Program-made: the position numbers and the translations under genes
The notes under the pieces: generated by a model
Database searches by the model: none
Told to the model about the DNA's origin: nothing
The model's input: the letters and a program-made list of their open reading frames with translations, nothing else
NCBI GenBank assembly: GCA_020216575.1
Contig: JAIUYC010000015.1
Location: 1-13,035 of the forward strand
From: Coleofasciculus sp. S288
Lineage (GTDB): Bacteria; Cyanobacteriota; Cyanobacteriia; Cyanobacteriales; Coleofasciculaceae
Length of the DNA stretch: 13,035 nt
Reading direction: 5' to 3'
Shown: positions 1-7,885 of the stretch, one piece after another
How the letters are laid out: each line of letters opens with the position of its first letter
Numbering within the stretch: position 1 is the first letter of the stretch

Positions 1-1112
1 GGAGTTAATGTAGTCGCTGGATTCTTACTAGTTGAACTACTGTAGAATGGAATTCCCTCAGCTGGGACTCTTGTCAAAAGTGCAAATCGATTGCAAGACC
101 AACTACCAGGGTTGTCAGCCGCTTGCCACTTGACTTGACAGATTCCATTCCCTGTTCCAACCCAAAGTGTATCATCTTCTAGCTTAAGTTTGTCAGGAAT
201 TGCACCAACTAGCGGACTGTTGTTGACATTATAAAATTTGACCGAACCGGAGTTAAAGTTTTGAGGGTTGGGGCGATAAGCAACAAGTCCCATTCCTGGC
301 AAATAACTATTGCCCTCACCACTGGTTTGCATTCCCATCCAGAAAGTTGGGTTGGCAGCATCGCCAGTAATTACTAAATCGGTAATTTGTTGTCGTTTAA
401 TCGCCTCAGGTTGAATAATTATTGTTTCATTCTTCTGAGGGTCGTAATTGACAATTGTAGCGATACCGCTGAACCCTTCCCCCTGCTCAGAGGCAACGGA
501 AAAGAAGAGGCGGTTATTGGAGTTAAGAGCCGCTGTAACTCTGGGTACTCCCAAGTTATTACCAACGTTTGCCTGCCTGAGTTGATCAAGTGTGTAGAGG
601 GTTTGACGCTGGGGTGGCTTATTATCAGGAGTAATTAGTTCAAATACGACTTTTTGCGCTTCTGCTTTTTGCTCATCTATCGGAAATGGATTCGGGTCAA
701 TGACAACCCTGTATTGATAGAGCTTCTCGTTGAAACTAATTGTTTTATAAGGTGGATTTTCCAGTTGTTTATGGTATTCTGCCCCATTTTGAGTCTGTTG
801 CAACTCCGTTGGCAGCGTTCCTGGCTTCACTGTCCAACTGTTATTTCCTCGGCAGAAAACAAAATCATATTTATCAGTTTGAAATGTTACCGTATTGGTA
901 TCGTCAACAATGTTACGGATGTGATAGTCGAAGCGATCGTAAAAGCTTTCTCCTTCTTTTGAAGTTGTTGGTGAGATGGGTAATGAGGAAGATTCTGTAG
1001 GGCAATTTGTTGCCTCACCCAGTGCTTGGGAAGACGGATTATTCTGAGCAGTACAGGCGTTAAGTAGCCAGACCAAACTAAAAATTGTGATACCTTGTTT
1101 TTGGGAAATCAT
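1..1112 (-). CDS. Predicted lipoprotein of unknown function, 3' end cut by the window edge
   Basis: I translated this frame by hand. It stays open for 370 codons from the ATG at 1110-1112 to the left edge, and an in-frame TGA lies five codons upstream of that ATG. The protein begins with a short lipoprotein signal: K5, a hydrophobic stretch at about residues 7-17, and a lipobox L17-N18-A19-C20. The predicted mature protein is therefore lipid-anchored at C20 and exported. A Ser/Thr/Pro/Asn-rich linker follows to about residue 50, then a soluble domain. Near residues 315-330 the motif LWVGTGNGICQVKW resembles a beta-propeller blade, but one blade is not enough to call the fold. I do not recognise the family. 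The start lacks a clear ribosome binding site. Open frames on the opposite strand here are shadows. The gene is divergent from the mscS-family gene. Confidence 0.8.
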   Translation of the reverse strand, partial: MISQKQGITIFSLVWLLNACTAQNNPSSQALGEATNCPTESSSLPISPTTSKEGESFYDRFDYHIRNIVDDTNTVTFQTDKYDFVFCRGNNSWTVKPGTLPTELQQTQNGAEYHKQLENPPYKTISFNEKLYQYRVVIDPNPFPIDEQKAEAQKVVFELITPDNKPPQRQTLYTLDQLRQANVGNNLGVPRVTAALNSNNRLFFSVASEQGEGFSGIATIVNYDPQKNETIIIQPEAIKRQQITDLVITGDAANPTFWMGMQTSGEGNSYLPGMGLVAYRPNPQNFNSGSVKFYNVNNSPLVGAIPDKLKLEDDTLWVGTGNGICQVKWQAADNPGSWSCNRFALLTRVPAEGIPFYSSSTSKNPATTLT

Positions 1113-1538
1113 TGAAAAACTGGCTCATCCACTTCTAGTAGGGAGGTTATTTTTTTACAGGTGAAAATAAACTTATCTAACCCTTGACTCCAATCTTGCT
1201 TGCTAAGTTCCAGATGCAAGAGCTAGGTAAATATAGCGGTTCTCAAATGTTGGAGTACGGGCGGGTTTATTTGATTGAGTCGTGGGAAGCAGATATCTCA
1301 GTAAAACCCGCCCCTACAACTCCTGAATCTAGGTGTACCCCAGTCAATCGAGAATCGCTATATTTGCAATCGTTCAGAGCTAGCGATCGCTTTTCTCAAG
1401 CAACACTCATAACCAACTAGGTTAATGCTGTCTTCCGTTGCAGAGCAGATTACTAACACTCTTTTAGCAGAGGACTAGCAATGTCCATTGTACCGATAAT
1501 TGAGCCATCAGCTCGCTAACAGCGTCATAAGTTTATAG
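1113..1538. other. Divergent intergenic region between the lipoprotein and MscS genes
   Basis: This 426-base gap holds no convincing gene. Its main content is the nested inverted repeat at 1229-1365 (listed separately), followed by a HIP1 octamer at 1383-1390. Promoters for both flanking divergent genes must lie here, but I see no convincing -35/-10 pair. The open frame at 1184-1420 lies across the repeat and looks spurious. Confidence 0.6.
1229..1365. repeat. Nested inverted-repeat element, dispersed palindromic repeat type
   Basis: The outer arms are AAATATAGCGGTTCTC at 1229-1244 and GAGAATCGCTATATTT at 1350-1365, which are inverted copies with 15 of 16 positions complementary. Inside them is a second inverted pair: CGGGCGGGTTTAT at 1258-1270 and the complementary GTAAAACCCGCCCCTAC at 1301-1317. 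The whole 137-bp unit has no coding capacity worth calling. The composition and motifs look like the small non-autonomous dispersed repeats common in filamentous cyanobacteria. That comparison is from memory; copy number cannot be judged from one window. Confidence 0.65.
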
Positions 1539-3278
1539 ATGAATCTTTTCTTACGCTTTCAATCGTTCGTGACACAAGTAGCCCGAATTGTTCGCGTTGC
1601 CTTGGCCTTCAATCCTTTAGGGCTGAAAACTCGAAAACGGAACGCAGTCCAGTTTGCTGTAGGCATTGCTCTCGGCTGCCTGTTATCCATTACCCCAGTT
1701 CTAGCTCAGGATAATCCGACTGCACCCATTGTCCTTGATGGACGCCGATTATTTGTAGTTAGCCAGTCTGGGAGGTATAGTGCTCAAGCACGAGCGGATG
1801 ATGCCAATCGCGTCCTTCAGCAGAAGGTTAGGATGGCTGAACCTCCCATACCAGTGATGATTGATGAAACAAAAGATTTACCCATTATTCAGGTTGATGG
1901 CGCTCACTTACTGACAGTTACCTCGGCAGATGCCCCACCTGGGAGAACAGCCAAGGAACAAGCACAGATTTGGACTGGACGCCTAGAACAGGCAATTCAG
2001 GAGGCACAAAAACAACGGAGTTCCGCCTATATCCGAACAGCCATTGTACTCTCGATTGGGTCTATACTTTTAGCGATCGCGTGCAGTTGGGGATTAGGTT
2101 GGATTTGGTGTCGTTGGTTACAGCCAAAGCTTCCTAGGGAAGTCATAGACGAACCCGATACCGAACATCGTTTCAGTGTCAAGGCTACAGTCCAGATTAT
2201 CCTCAACAGCATCCGGATAGCTCTTTGGCTATTTACAGCCCTTTACATCACAAATTTGTTTCCCCAGACGCGGGAACTGAGCCTCAAGATTACCCAAACC
2301 CTCATCAGTAGTTTGGTGTCCAAGCTGATTCCTCTGGGAGAGGCATCTTACTCCGTCTTGGATTTATTGATTCTCATGGGGCTGTTCACGGGTATACTTC
2401 TGTTGGCGAGAACAGCAAAAAAACTGTTGCGATCGCGTGTCCTGCGATTCACCGGCTTGACTCGTGGTTCTCAGGAAACCATCGCCCAAGTTGCCACCTA
2501 CGGCTTGATTTTCCTCAGCACGATTGTAGTGCTACAACTGTGGGGACTTGACCTCAGCAGCCTGACAATCTTCGCCAGCGTCGTGGGGGTTGGAATTGGT
2601 TTGGGATTGCAGGGAATTGCCAAAGAATTTATCAGCGGTTTGGTACTAATTTTCGATCGCCCCATCAAAGTAGGCGACTTTGTAGAGGTTGGGGAGTTGA
2701 TGGGTACAGTGGAGCGCATCAGCGTCCGCAGCACAGAAATCCGTACTCTCGATGAAATCTCCATTATTGTTCCCAATTCTCGCTTCCTTGAATCGGAAGT
2801 CATCAATTGGTCGCACGGCAGTCCGGTGTCGCGGTTAAAACTGCCAGTAGGTGTCGCCTATGGCTCAAATTTGACCGCTGTGCGGGGTGCTTTGATTGAT
2901 GCAGCGAAAGAACATCCCGACGTTCTCGCCCAACCCGCCCCAAAGGTATTTTTTGTGGGACTGGGCGAAAGTTCCCTCGATTTTAATTTATTGGTTTGGA
3001 TTGCCGAACCCCGCAGGCAGTTTCTCATCAAGAGTGATCTTTACTTCCGGATTGAGACAATTTTGCGCCATCGCGATATTGAAATTCCCTTTCCCCAGCG
3101 AGACTTACACGTCCGTTCTGGTAACTTCCCCCTAGATATGCCTTCCCATCTGACAGAATCCCTTACGCAGTTATCCAATAGTCTTGCTCAGTGGTTAGAA
3201 CGACAATCAACGGCTACCAGTCAGGATAGCCACAATAGCAAAGGTTTACCTGATAAAGAGCAATCTAACAACAGCTAA
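1539..3278 (+). CDS. Mechanosensitive ion channel family protein (MscS type)
   Basis: This is a 579-residue inner-membrane channel of the small-conductance mechanosensitive family, which opens under membrane tension to release solutes during hypo-osmotic shock. A long N-terminal signal ends in PVLA-Q at about residue 57, after a hydrophobic run at 38-55. A periplasmic segment follows to about 160. Predicted membrane helices lie near 163-191, 216-240, 270-292 and 311-335. The glycine/alanine-rich pore helix spans about 341-372 (ASVVGVGIGLGLQGIAKEF). The beta domain has DRPIKVGDFVEV (373-384), then VPNSRFLESEVINWS (411-425). The cytoplasmic alpha/beta domain ends with IPFPQRDLHVRS (516-527), a hallmark of the family. 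A polar tail of about 50 residues follows. The ATG at 1539 has no obvious ribosome binding site, but no better start precedes the signal. Family assignment is firm; the ion selectivity and trigger are unknown. Confidence 0.95.
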   Translation: MNLFLRFQSFVTQVARIVRVALAFNPLGLKTRKRNAVQFAVGIALGCLLSITPVLAQDNPTAPIVLDGRRLFVVSQSGRYSAQARADDANRVLQQKVRMAEPPIPVMIDETKDLPIIQVDGAHLLTVTSADAPPGRTAKEQAQIWTGRLEQAIQEAQKQRSSAYIRTAIVLSIGSILLAIACSWGLGWIWCRWLQPKLPREVIDEPDTEHRFSVKATVQIILNSIRIALWLFTALYITNLFPQTRELSLKITQTLISSLVSKLIPLGEASYSVLDLLILMGLFTGILLLARTAKKLLRSRVLRFTGLTRGSQETIAQVATYGLIFLSTIVVLQLWGLDLSSLTIFASVVGVGIGLGLQGIAKEFISGLVLIFDRPIKVGDFVEVGELMGTVERISVRSTEIRTLDEISIIVPNSRFLESEVINWSHGSPVSRLKLPVGVAYGSNLTAVRGALIDAAKEHPDVLAQPAPKVFFVGLGESSLDFNLLVWIAEPRRQFLIKSDLYFRIETILRHRDIEIPFPQRDLHVRSGNFPLDMPSHLTESLTQLSNSLAQWLERQSTATSQDSHNSKGLPDKEQSNNS

Positions 3279-3388
3279 TGCACTTTGTTCCAAGCCATCC
3301 GATTAACCACCCAAGTTGTGTGAGGCAGTATTTTCATTTTCAGGGAACCCAATCTCCCCTTGCATCCCCTGCTCCCCCATCCCTCCTG

Positions 3389-3512
3389 TTATAGCAGTCG
3401 CCAAGGCGATTAGGACACAGCCAAACCCTGAAACCTTGACCAGTCAATCTTTTCCCTTTTGCCCACTCCTACGGAGAACGCTGCGCGAACTGCCCTCTGC
3501 CTTTTGCTATAA
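3389..3512. repeat. Small repeat element with terminal inverted repeats, overlapping the cobK stop
   Basis: The 8-bp ends TTATAGCA (3389-3396) and TGCTATAA (3505-3512) are exact inverted copies enclosing 124 bp. The interior contains GTCGCCAAGGCGATTAGG and CGGAGAACGCTGCGCGAAC, which I recognise as typical cyanobacterial intergenic repeat sequence. The right end contains the TAG stop of cobK (3507-3509, read on the minus strand), so the element borders or has trimmed that gene. Pyrimidine-rich sequence with several CCCCT-like units (about 3352-3388) lies just outside. No open frame of note is inside. Between the MscS gene and this element I see no clear terminator. Confidence 0.5.
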
Positions 3513-4319
3513 GAAAAACCCCAACACGAAATTCCGACAAAACTCTACTGCCACCGACAAATCGCTCGTTTGCTGGGGATAGTCAACAACTGGGCGGGTA
3601 ATTACGATTAATGGGATACCCAACTCAGCCGCAACAGCTCGCTTGATATCTTCTCCTCCAGCAGCACCAGATGCTTTTGTGACGACAAGCGAGATATCCC
3701 AATGATGCCAAAGCGCCTTTTCTAACTCAGCACTTACAGGTGGACGGAGGGCAATGATTCGATCTGAACTAAATCCAGCCTCTGTGGCCGCTTCCAGGGA
3801 GGCGAGAGAGGGGAGAATTCGAGCAAATAGGGTTAACTTATCTTGCCAGTTTTGGAACAGGTGTAGGGCTTTATAACCGACAGTGAGCAGCACTCGTTGC
3901 TGGTAGAGGTAGTCACCCGCTAAAAGCGCCTCAAAGCCGTCAAGGAAAATAATCGGTTGCGTGTCGGTTTGGGGGGTAACAACTGGGCGCTCGAAGCGCA
4001 AATAGGGGATTTGTCTGCGGGATGCTGCCCTTATCGCGAGTTGGGAAATTTCCACAGCATAAGGATGGGACGCATCCAGAATTGCAGCAATCTGATGTTC
4101 TTGCAAAAATTGTTCGAGCTGCTCAGCGTCTAGACGCCCCACTTGAATCCGTAGCAACGGTGTTTTGGGATAAAGTGCCCTAGCTGCTAAAGTTGTCACA
4201 CTCACGGTACAAGGCAGGCTGATCGAGGTAAGCGATCGCGCTATCTGGACGCTTTCAGTCGTCCCCCCAATCAGCCAAAGACGTTTACCTGTGTTTCGCA
4301 AGGGCTGTTCGCTTAGCAA
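3507..4319 (-). CDS. cobK: Precorrin-6A / cobalt-precorrin-6A reductase
   Basis: This cytoplasmic enzyme reduces the macrocycle of (cobalt-)precorrin-6A with NADPH in cobalamin synthesis (CobK in the aerobic, CbiJ in the anaerobic route). The 270 residues match the usual family length. Visible motifs are LWLIGGTTES at 14-23 (nucleotide-binding loop), LDASHPYAVEIS at 81-92 (the family DA(T/S)HPYA motif), YLRFERP at 106-112, RILPSL at 167-172, and VVTKASGAAGGEDIKR at 212-227 (the family TK-SG-GG motif), followed by IPLIVITRP. The frame opens at a TTG (4317-4319), with an in-frame TGA just upstream and no ATG before the first motif. The true start is therefore TTG at 4319 or the TTG at residue 7. 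No ribosome binding site is clear, so coupling to the upstream small gene (17-base gap) is plausible. The stop codon lies in a repeat end. No other cobalamin gene and no B12 riboswitch is visible nearby. Confidence 0.92.
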   Translation of the reverse strand: MLSEQPLRNTGKRLWLIGGTTESVQIARSLTSISLPCTVSVTTLAARALYPKTPLLRIQVGRLDAEQLEQFLQEHQIAAILDASHPYAVEISQLAIRAASRRQIPYLRFERPVVTPQTDTQPIIFLDGFEALLAGDYLYQQRVLLTVGYKALHLFQNWQDKLTLFARILPSLASLEAATEAGFSSDRIIALRPPVSAELEKALWHHWDISLVVTKASGAAGGEDIKRAVAAELGIPLIVITRPVVDYPQQTSDLSVAVEFCRNFVLGFFL

Positions 4320-4336
4320 CGAAATTCAGTCCAGTC

Positions 4337-4528
4337 TCAACCCTTCAAGGCTTTAGTAAAGTTTTTGCGATAGGACTTATTCGCAATGATCAAAGCCGGC
4401 CACAGCAGGGACAACGCAATCCGGTTAGGCAAACTGCGGCTGAAATTCGTCCGCTCGAACCCCTTCCAGAACTTCCAGACCCCGTACCCGTAAACGCCGA
4501 GCAAAACCAAAACAATTAATTTAGCCAT
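4337..4528 (-). CDS. Small membrane protein of unknown function
   Basis: The 63 residues start at the ATG at 4526-4528 (MAKLIVL). A GGGGG stretch at 4538-4542 gives a Shine-Dalgarno-like site 9 nt upstream. Another ATG six bases earlier (4532-4534) and a TTG at 4535-4537 are in frame but sit too close to that site. The protein has one clear hydrophobic helix at about 3-20 and a second at about 40-53 (SLLWPALIIA), with a basic C-terminus. The motif FSRSLPNRIALSLLWPAL looks like a conserved cyanobacterial small-protein family, but I cannot name a function. It precedes cobK by 17 bases on the same strand, so the two are probably co-transcribed. Confidence 0.75.
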   Translation of the reverse strand: MAKLIVLVLLGVYGYGVWKFWKGFERTNFSRSLPNRIALSLLWPALIIANKSYRKNFTKALKG

Positions 4529-4537
4529 TATCATCAA

Positions 4538-5027
4538 CCCCCATGACTACCAATTCGATGTTAGCGGGTCAAAGCAAGCAACCGTCAAACTCTCCAGAAA
4601 CCGCAAAACCCCCTACCTGAGCGATCCCCGCCTTTCAAAGCACAGTTTTGCTCGCAGTAAGGAATTGATTCCAAGCTACAGGTCAAAGTAGCATTAGATC
4701 GAGATCTAGTCTATCCATTGCTCAGTTGTGGCGTCACGCTCAAGAAAACGCAGTCAGAAAAGATTTACCTTGGCTGCTATGCTTGCGCCTTGATTCTGTG
4801 TTGCCACATCAATTTCAATCCCTCAACCTAGGACAGCTAATGCGAGAGTTCATCTGGGGATGCACAATTCATCTGCACCCATCAACGAGTGAAAGAACCC
4901 TTCTCCAAATAAGTCGCACCTTATGGAGGATACCGTCAGTTTCCTCATCATAAGAGACTGAAAAATACACAGACTGACCATCATACAACATAACGCCGTA
5001 AATTGCGTAAATAGGAGGAGACTGAAA
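4538..5027. promoter_or_regulatory. Divergent intergenic region with two short palindromes
   Basis: About 490 bases separate the minus-strand small membrane protein/cobK pair from the plus-strand nucleotidyltransferase gene. I see no convincing gene; the short frame at 4726-4953 matches nothing I recognise. Two small palindromes stand out: GGAATTGATTCC (4661-4672) and TAGATCGAGATCTA (4695-4708, perfect). Either could be a regulator site. No good -35/-10 pair is evident. The end of the region carries the strong ribosome binding site of the downstream gene. Confidence 0.35.
5013..5018 (+). promoter_or_regulatory. Strong ribosome binding site
   Basis: AGGAGG lies 9 nt before the ATG at 5028 and fixes the start of the 852-residue gene. 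It is the strongest Shine-Dalgarno match in the window; most other genes here have weak ones. Confidence 0.8.
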
Positions 5028-7586
5028 ATGCGAGCAGTGCTGATGGCTGGCGGTTCGGGAACACGTCTGAGACCGCTGACCTGCGACTTACCCAAACCGA
5101 TGGTGCCGATTTTGAATCGACCCATCGCAGAACACATTATCAATCTGCTCAAACGTCATGGGATCATGGAGGTCATTGCGACGCTGCACTATCTCCCCGA
5201 TGTCATGCGAGACTACTTCCAAGATGGCAGTGACTTTGGAGTTCAAATGACTTACGCCGTTGAGGAAGATCAACCTCTGGGCACTGCTGGTTGTGTCAAA
5301 AATATCGCTGAATTACTGGATGACACATTCTTGGTAATTAGTGGCGACAGTATCACTGACTTTGATTTGAGCGCCGCTATTGAATTCCACAAAAGCAAGC
5401 AATCAAAAGCAACCATCGTTCTAACCCGCGTTCCCAATCCCATCGAGTTTGGGGTCGTGATTACGGATGAAGAAATGCGCATCCGTCGTTTTTTGGAAAA
5501 ACCTTCAACTAGCGAAATTTTTTCAGATACGGTCAACACCGGCACCTACATTCTCGATCCGTCTGTTCTGGATTACTTGCCGGTCAATCAGGAATCTGAC
5601 TTTTCAAAAGACTTGTTTCCCTTGTTGCTCAAAAAAGATATACCAATGTATGGCTATGTCGCTGAGGGGTACTGGTGTGATGTCGGACACTTGGATGCCT
5701 ACCGCGAAGCGCAATACGATGCTTTAGCGCAAAAGGTGAAGCTAGAATTTGCCTACGAAGAGCGGGTGCCCGGATTGTGGGTTGGTCAAAATACCCACAT
5801 CGATCCCACTGCCAAGTTGGAAACTCCAGTAGTTATCGGCAGTAACTGCCGAATTGGTCCACGAGTGCAGATCGACGCGGGAACCGTCATTGGTGACAAT
5901 GTGACCGTTGGGGCTGATGCTGACTTGAAGCGACCGATTCTCTGGAATGGTGCAATTGTCGGGGAAGAAGCTCATCTCCGCGCCTGTGTGATTGCTAGAG
6001 GCACTCGAGTAGACCGTCGAGCTCATGTATTGGAAGGAGCGGTTGTCGGTGCACTCTCAACTGTGGGAGAAGAAGCGCAAATTAGCCCCTGCGTGCGCGT
6101 CTGGCCGAGTAAGAAGATTGAATCGGGTGCGACCCTAAATATCAATTTAATTTGGGGAACCACCGCTCAACGCAATCTTTTTGGTCAGCGTGGTGTTCAA
6201 GGCTTGGCAAACGTTGATATCACGCCGGAGTTTGCTGTTAAGTTCGGCGCTGCTTACGGGTCTACCTTAAAGCCTGGTTCTCAGGTAGCCGTATCCCGCG
6301 ACCAACGGAGTATCTCTCGAATGGTTTCGCGGTCTTTAATTGCCGGTTTGATGTCTGTCGGCGTTCATGTCCAGAACTTGGAAGCAACCGCAATTCCCCT
6401 CGCACGCACGATAGTACCCACGCTGTCCGTTGCGGGTGGCATTCATGTGCGGGTACATCCCGACCGACCGGATTACATTCTCATTGAGATTTTCGACTCT
6501 CAGGGAATTAATATCTCCAAGGGGAAGGAGAAGAAAATCGAGGGGGCTTATTTCAAGGAGGATTTGCGACGGGCGCAAATTCACGAAATCGGTAATGTTA
6601 ACTACCCCACCCAGGTCATCGATATCTACAGCACCGCCTTTGAGAAGAAGCTGAACAGCGAAGCCATTCGCAATAGTGGCTCCAAACTAGTCATTGACTA
6701 CAGTTATTCGGTTTCGGGTGCAGTCCTGCCGCTCCTGTTGGCGAAGTTTGGCTGTGATGCGGTCGTTCTTAATGCTAGCTTGAACCAAGTTGCTCTCTCG
6801 GCAAATGAACGAGAAGGATTACTCACTCAGTTGGGTCATGTTGTAGAGGCACTGAAAGGGAATTTTGGTGCACAGATCTCTGCGAATGGTGAACAGCTGA
6901 TTTTAGTGGATGAAGCGGGGATGCCGTTCCGGGGTGAGATGTTAACGTCGCTGATGGTGAGCGTCATGCTAACGGCTAATCCCAGAGGCACGGTGGTGGT
7001 GCCGGTGCATGCCTCCAGTGGTGTGGAACAAATTGCCCGACGCCACGATAGCAAAGTGATTCGTACCAAAGCGAGTCCAACTGCTTTGATGGAGGCATCT
7101 CAAAGTTATCCCAATGTAGTATTGGGAGGCAGTGGGGACATGGGCTTTATTTTCCCACAGCTCCATCCAGGATTTGACGCAATGTTCTGTGTCGCCAAGT
7201 TAATCGAGATGCTGACGGTGCAAGAGCGATCGCTAGCTCAGATTCGCGGCGAACTTCCTCGCGTTTCCCACAAGTCCTACACGGTTCGCTGCCCTTGGAC
7301 GGTGAAGGGGGCGTTAATGCGCCATCTGGTGGAAACTCATTCCAGTGATAACTTAGAGTTAATCGATGGCGTGAAGATTATCAATCCCCTGAACGACAAC
7401 TGGGTCTTGATTTTGCCAGATGCTGGAGAGCCTCTCGTTCACATCTATGCCAACAGTGATGACCGGGAGTGGGTGGATGAAACTCTAAGGAAGTACCGCA
7501 GCTACGTCCAAGAGTTTGTGGAAAACCAGCAGGGCGCAGAACTTTCTAGAGCTGAGCCCCCTGTTGTAGAGCAGTCGGCTTGCTAG
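5028..7586 (+). CDS. Sugar nucleotidyltransferase (mannose-1-phosphate guanylyltransferase type) fused to a degenerate phosphomannomutase-like domain
   Basis: This 852-residue protein has three parts. Residues 1-235 are a nucleotidyltransferase: [12 protein letters not shown] (7-18), PKPM (22-25), QPLGTAG (82-88), SGDS (105-108), FLEKPS (155-160) and NTGTYIL (170-176). It should join a sugar-1-phosphate to a nucleotide, most likely making GDP-mannose for surface polysaccharides. Residues 250-375 are left-handed beta-helix hexapeptide repeats. Residues 385-830 align in layout with phosphomannomutase/phosphoglucomutase. There, however, the TASHNP phosphoserine loop reads RVHPDRPDY (475-483), the DxDxDR metal loop reads SANGEQ (618-623), the sugar loop GExSGH reads GSGDMG (701-706), and the phosphate loop PSGTE reads PDAGE (797-801). 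The mutase half is therefore probably not catalytic. Cyanobacteria commonly carry this fusion. Substrate choice (mannose or glucose phosphate) cannot be settled from sequence alone. Confidence 0.9.
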   Translation: MRAVLMAGGSGTRLRPLTCDLPKPMVPILNRPIAEHIINLLKRHGIMEVIATLHYLPDVMRDYFQDGSDFGVQMTYAVEEDQPLGTAGCVKNIAELLDDTFLVISGDSITDFDLSAAIEFHKSKQSKATIVLTRVPNPIEFGVVITDEEMRIRRFLEKPSTSEIFSDTVNTGTYILDPSVLDYLPVNQESDFSKDLFPLLLKKDIPMYGYVAEGYWCDVGHLDAYREAQYDALAQKVKLEFAYEERVPGLWVGQNTHIDPTAKLETPVVIGSNCRIGPRVQIDAGTVIGDNVTVGADADLKRPILWNGAIVGEEAHLRACVIARGTRVDRRAHVLEGAVVGALSTVGEEAQISPCVRVWPSKKIESGATLNINLIWGTTAQRNLFGQRGVQGLANVDITPEFAVKFGAAYGSTLKPGSQVAVSRDQRSISRMVSRSLIAGLMSVGVHVQNLEATAIPLARTIVPTLSVAGGIHVRVHPDRPDYILIEIFDSQGINISKGKEKKIEGAYFKEDLRRAQIHEIGNVNYPTQVIDIYSTAFEKKLNSEAIRNSGSKLVIDYSYSVSGAVLPLLLAKFGCDAVVLNASLNQVALSANEREGLLTQLGHVVEALKGNFGAQISANGEQLILVDEAGMPFRGEMLTSLMVSVMLTANPRGTVVVPVHASSGVEQIARRHDSKVIRTKASPTALMEASQSYPNVVLGGSGDMGFIFPQLHPGFDAMFCVAKLIEMLTVQERSLAQIRGELPRVSHKSYTVRCPWTVKGALMRHLVETHSSDNLELIDGVKIINPLNDNWVLILPDAGEPLVHIYANSDDREWVDETLRKYRSYVQEFVENQQGAELSRAEPPVVEQSAC

Positions 7587-7611
7587 TGGTTAGTGGTTAG
7601 TGGTTAGTGGA
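7584..7611 (+). repeat. Heptanucleotide short tandem repeat (STRR type), four units
   Basis: Three exact TAGTGGT units are followed by TAGTGGA. The first three bases are the TAG stop codon of the nucleotidyltransferase gene, so the repeat starts exactly at the end of the gene. Seven-base tandem repeats (STRR) are a known feature of filamentous cyanobacterial genomes. All units read TAG in frame with the stop once only; slippage here could change spacing but not the protein. Confidence 0.8.
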
Positions 7612-7656
7612 CTAAAGAACTCTACTAACGACTCGCTACTAAACATTCATCCAAAA

Positions 7657-7687
7657 CCAGATAGCTAGCTGAACCCAACAGCTCTGG
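7657..7687 (+). terminator. Candidate weak terminator hairpin between the nucleotidyltransferase gene and ssb
   Basis: CCAG (7657-7660) and AGCTG (7667-7671) pair with CAGCT (7679-7683) and CTGG (7684-7687). This leaves a 6-nt bulge on the 5' side and a 7-nt loop. No clean T-tract follows, so termination is uncertain. The rest of the 7612-7885 gap holds a HIP1 site (7796-7803) and, just before ssb, the ribosome binding site CAGGAGA. TATTAT near 7699-7704 is a possible -10 box but has no clear -35. Confidence 0.25.
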
Positions 7688-7885
7688 TACACTTGTTCTA
7701 TTATGGATTGGGGAGAACGTTGAACACTTGTACGGACTCCTCAATCTTATTTAATTGTTACTGGTAGGCATGGCTGAGCTATCTGTCGCTAGAATGCGAT
7801 CGCACAGCAAGGGAGTGCCAGTCACTCAGCAACAGTGGCAAACTAAGAGCAAGTTAAAGACCAAGAGCGCCAGGAGACTCGAACG

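Noticed and set aside
387..1000. Several plus-strand open frames (387-638, 654-962, 740-1000)
   Set aside because: They lie antisense to the 370-codon lipoprotein frame, have no recognisable motifs and no ribosome binding sites.
1184..1420. 78-codon plus-strand frame
   Set aside because: It runs through the nested inverted repeat and its translation is low-complexity repeat sequence.
3316..3582. 88-codon plus-strand frame
   Set aside because: It covers pyrimidine-rich repeat sequence and the antisense of the cobK end.
4726..4953. 75-codon plus-strand frame upstream of the nucleotidyltransferase gene, and the overlapping 100-codon minus-strand frame at 4850-5152
   Set aside because: No motifs, no ribosome binding sites; the second overlaps the start of a certain gene.
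7834..7840. Possible B12 box (GCCACTG on the minus strand), considered because cobK is in the window
   Set aside because: It is an isolated heptamer upstream of ssb, with no cobalamin-riboswitch core around it, and is not near cobK.
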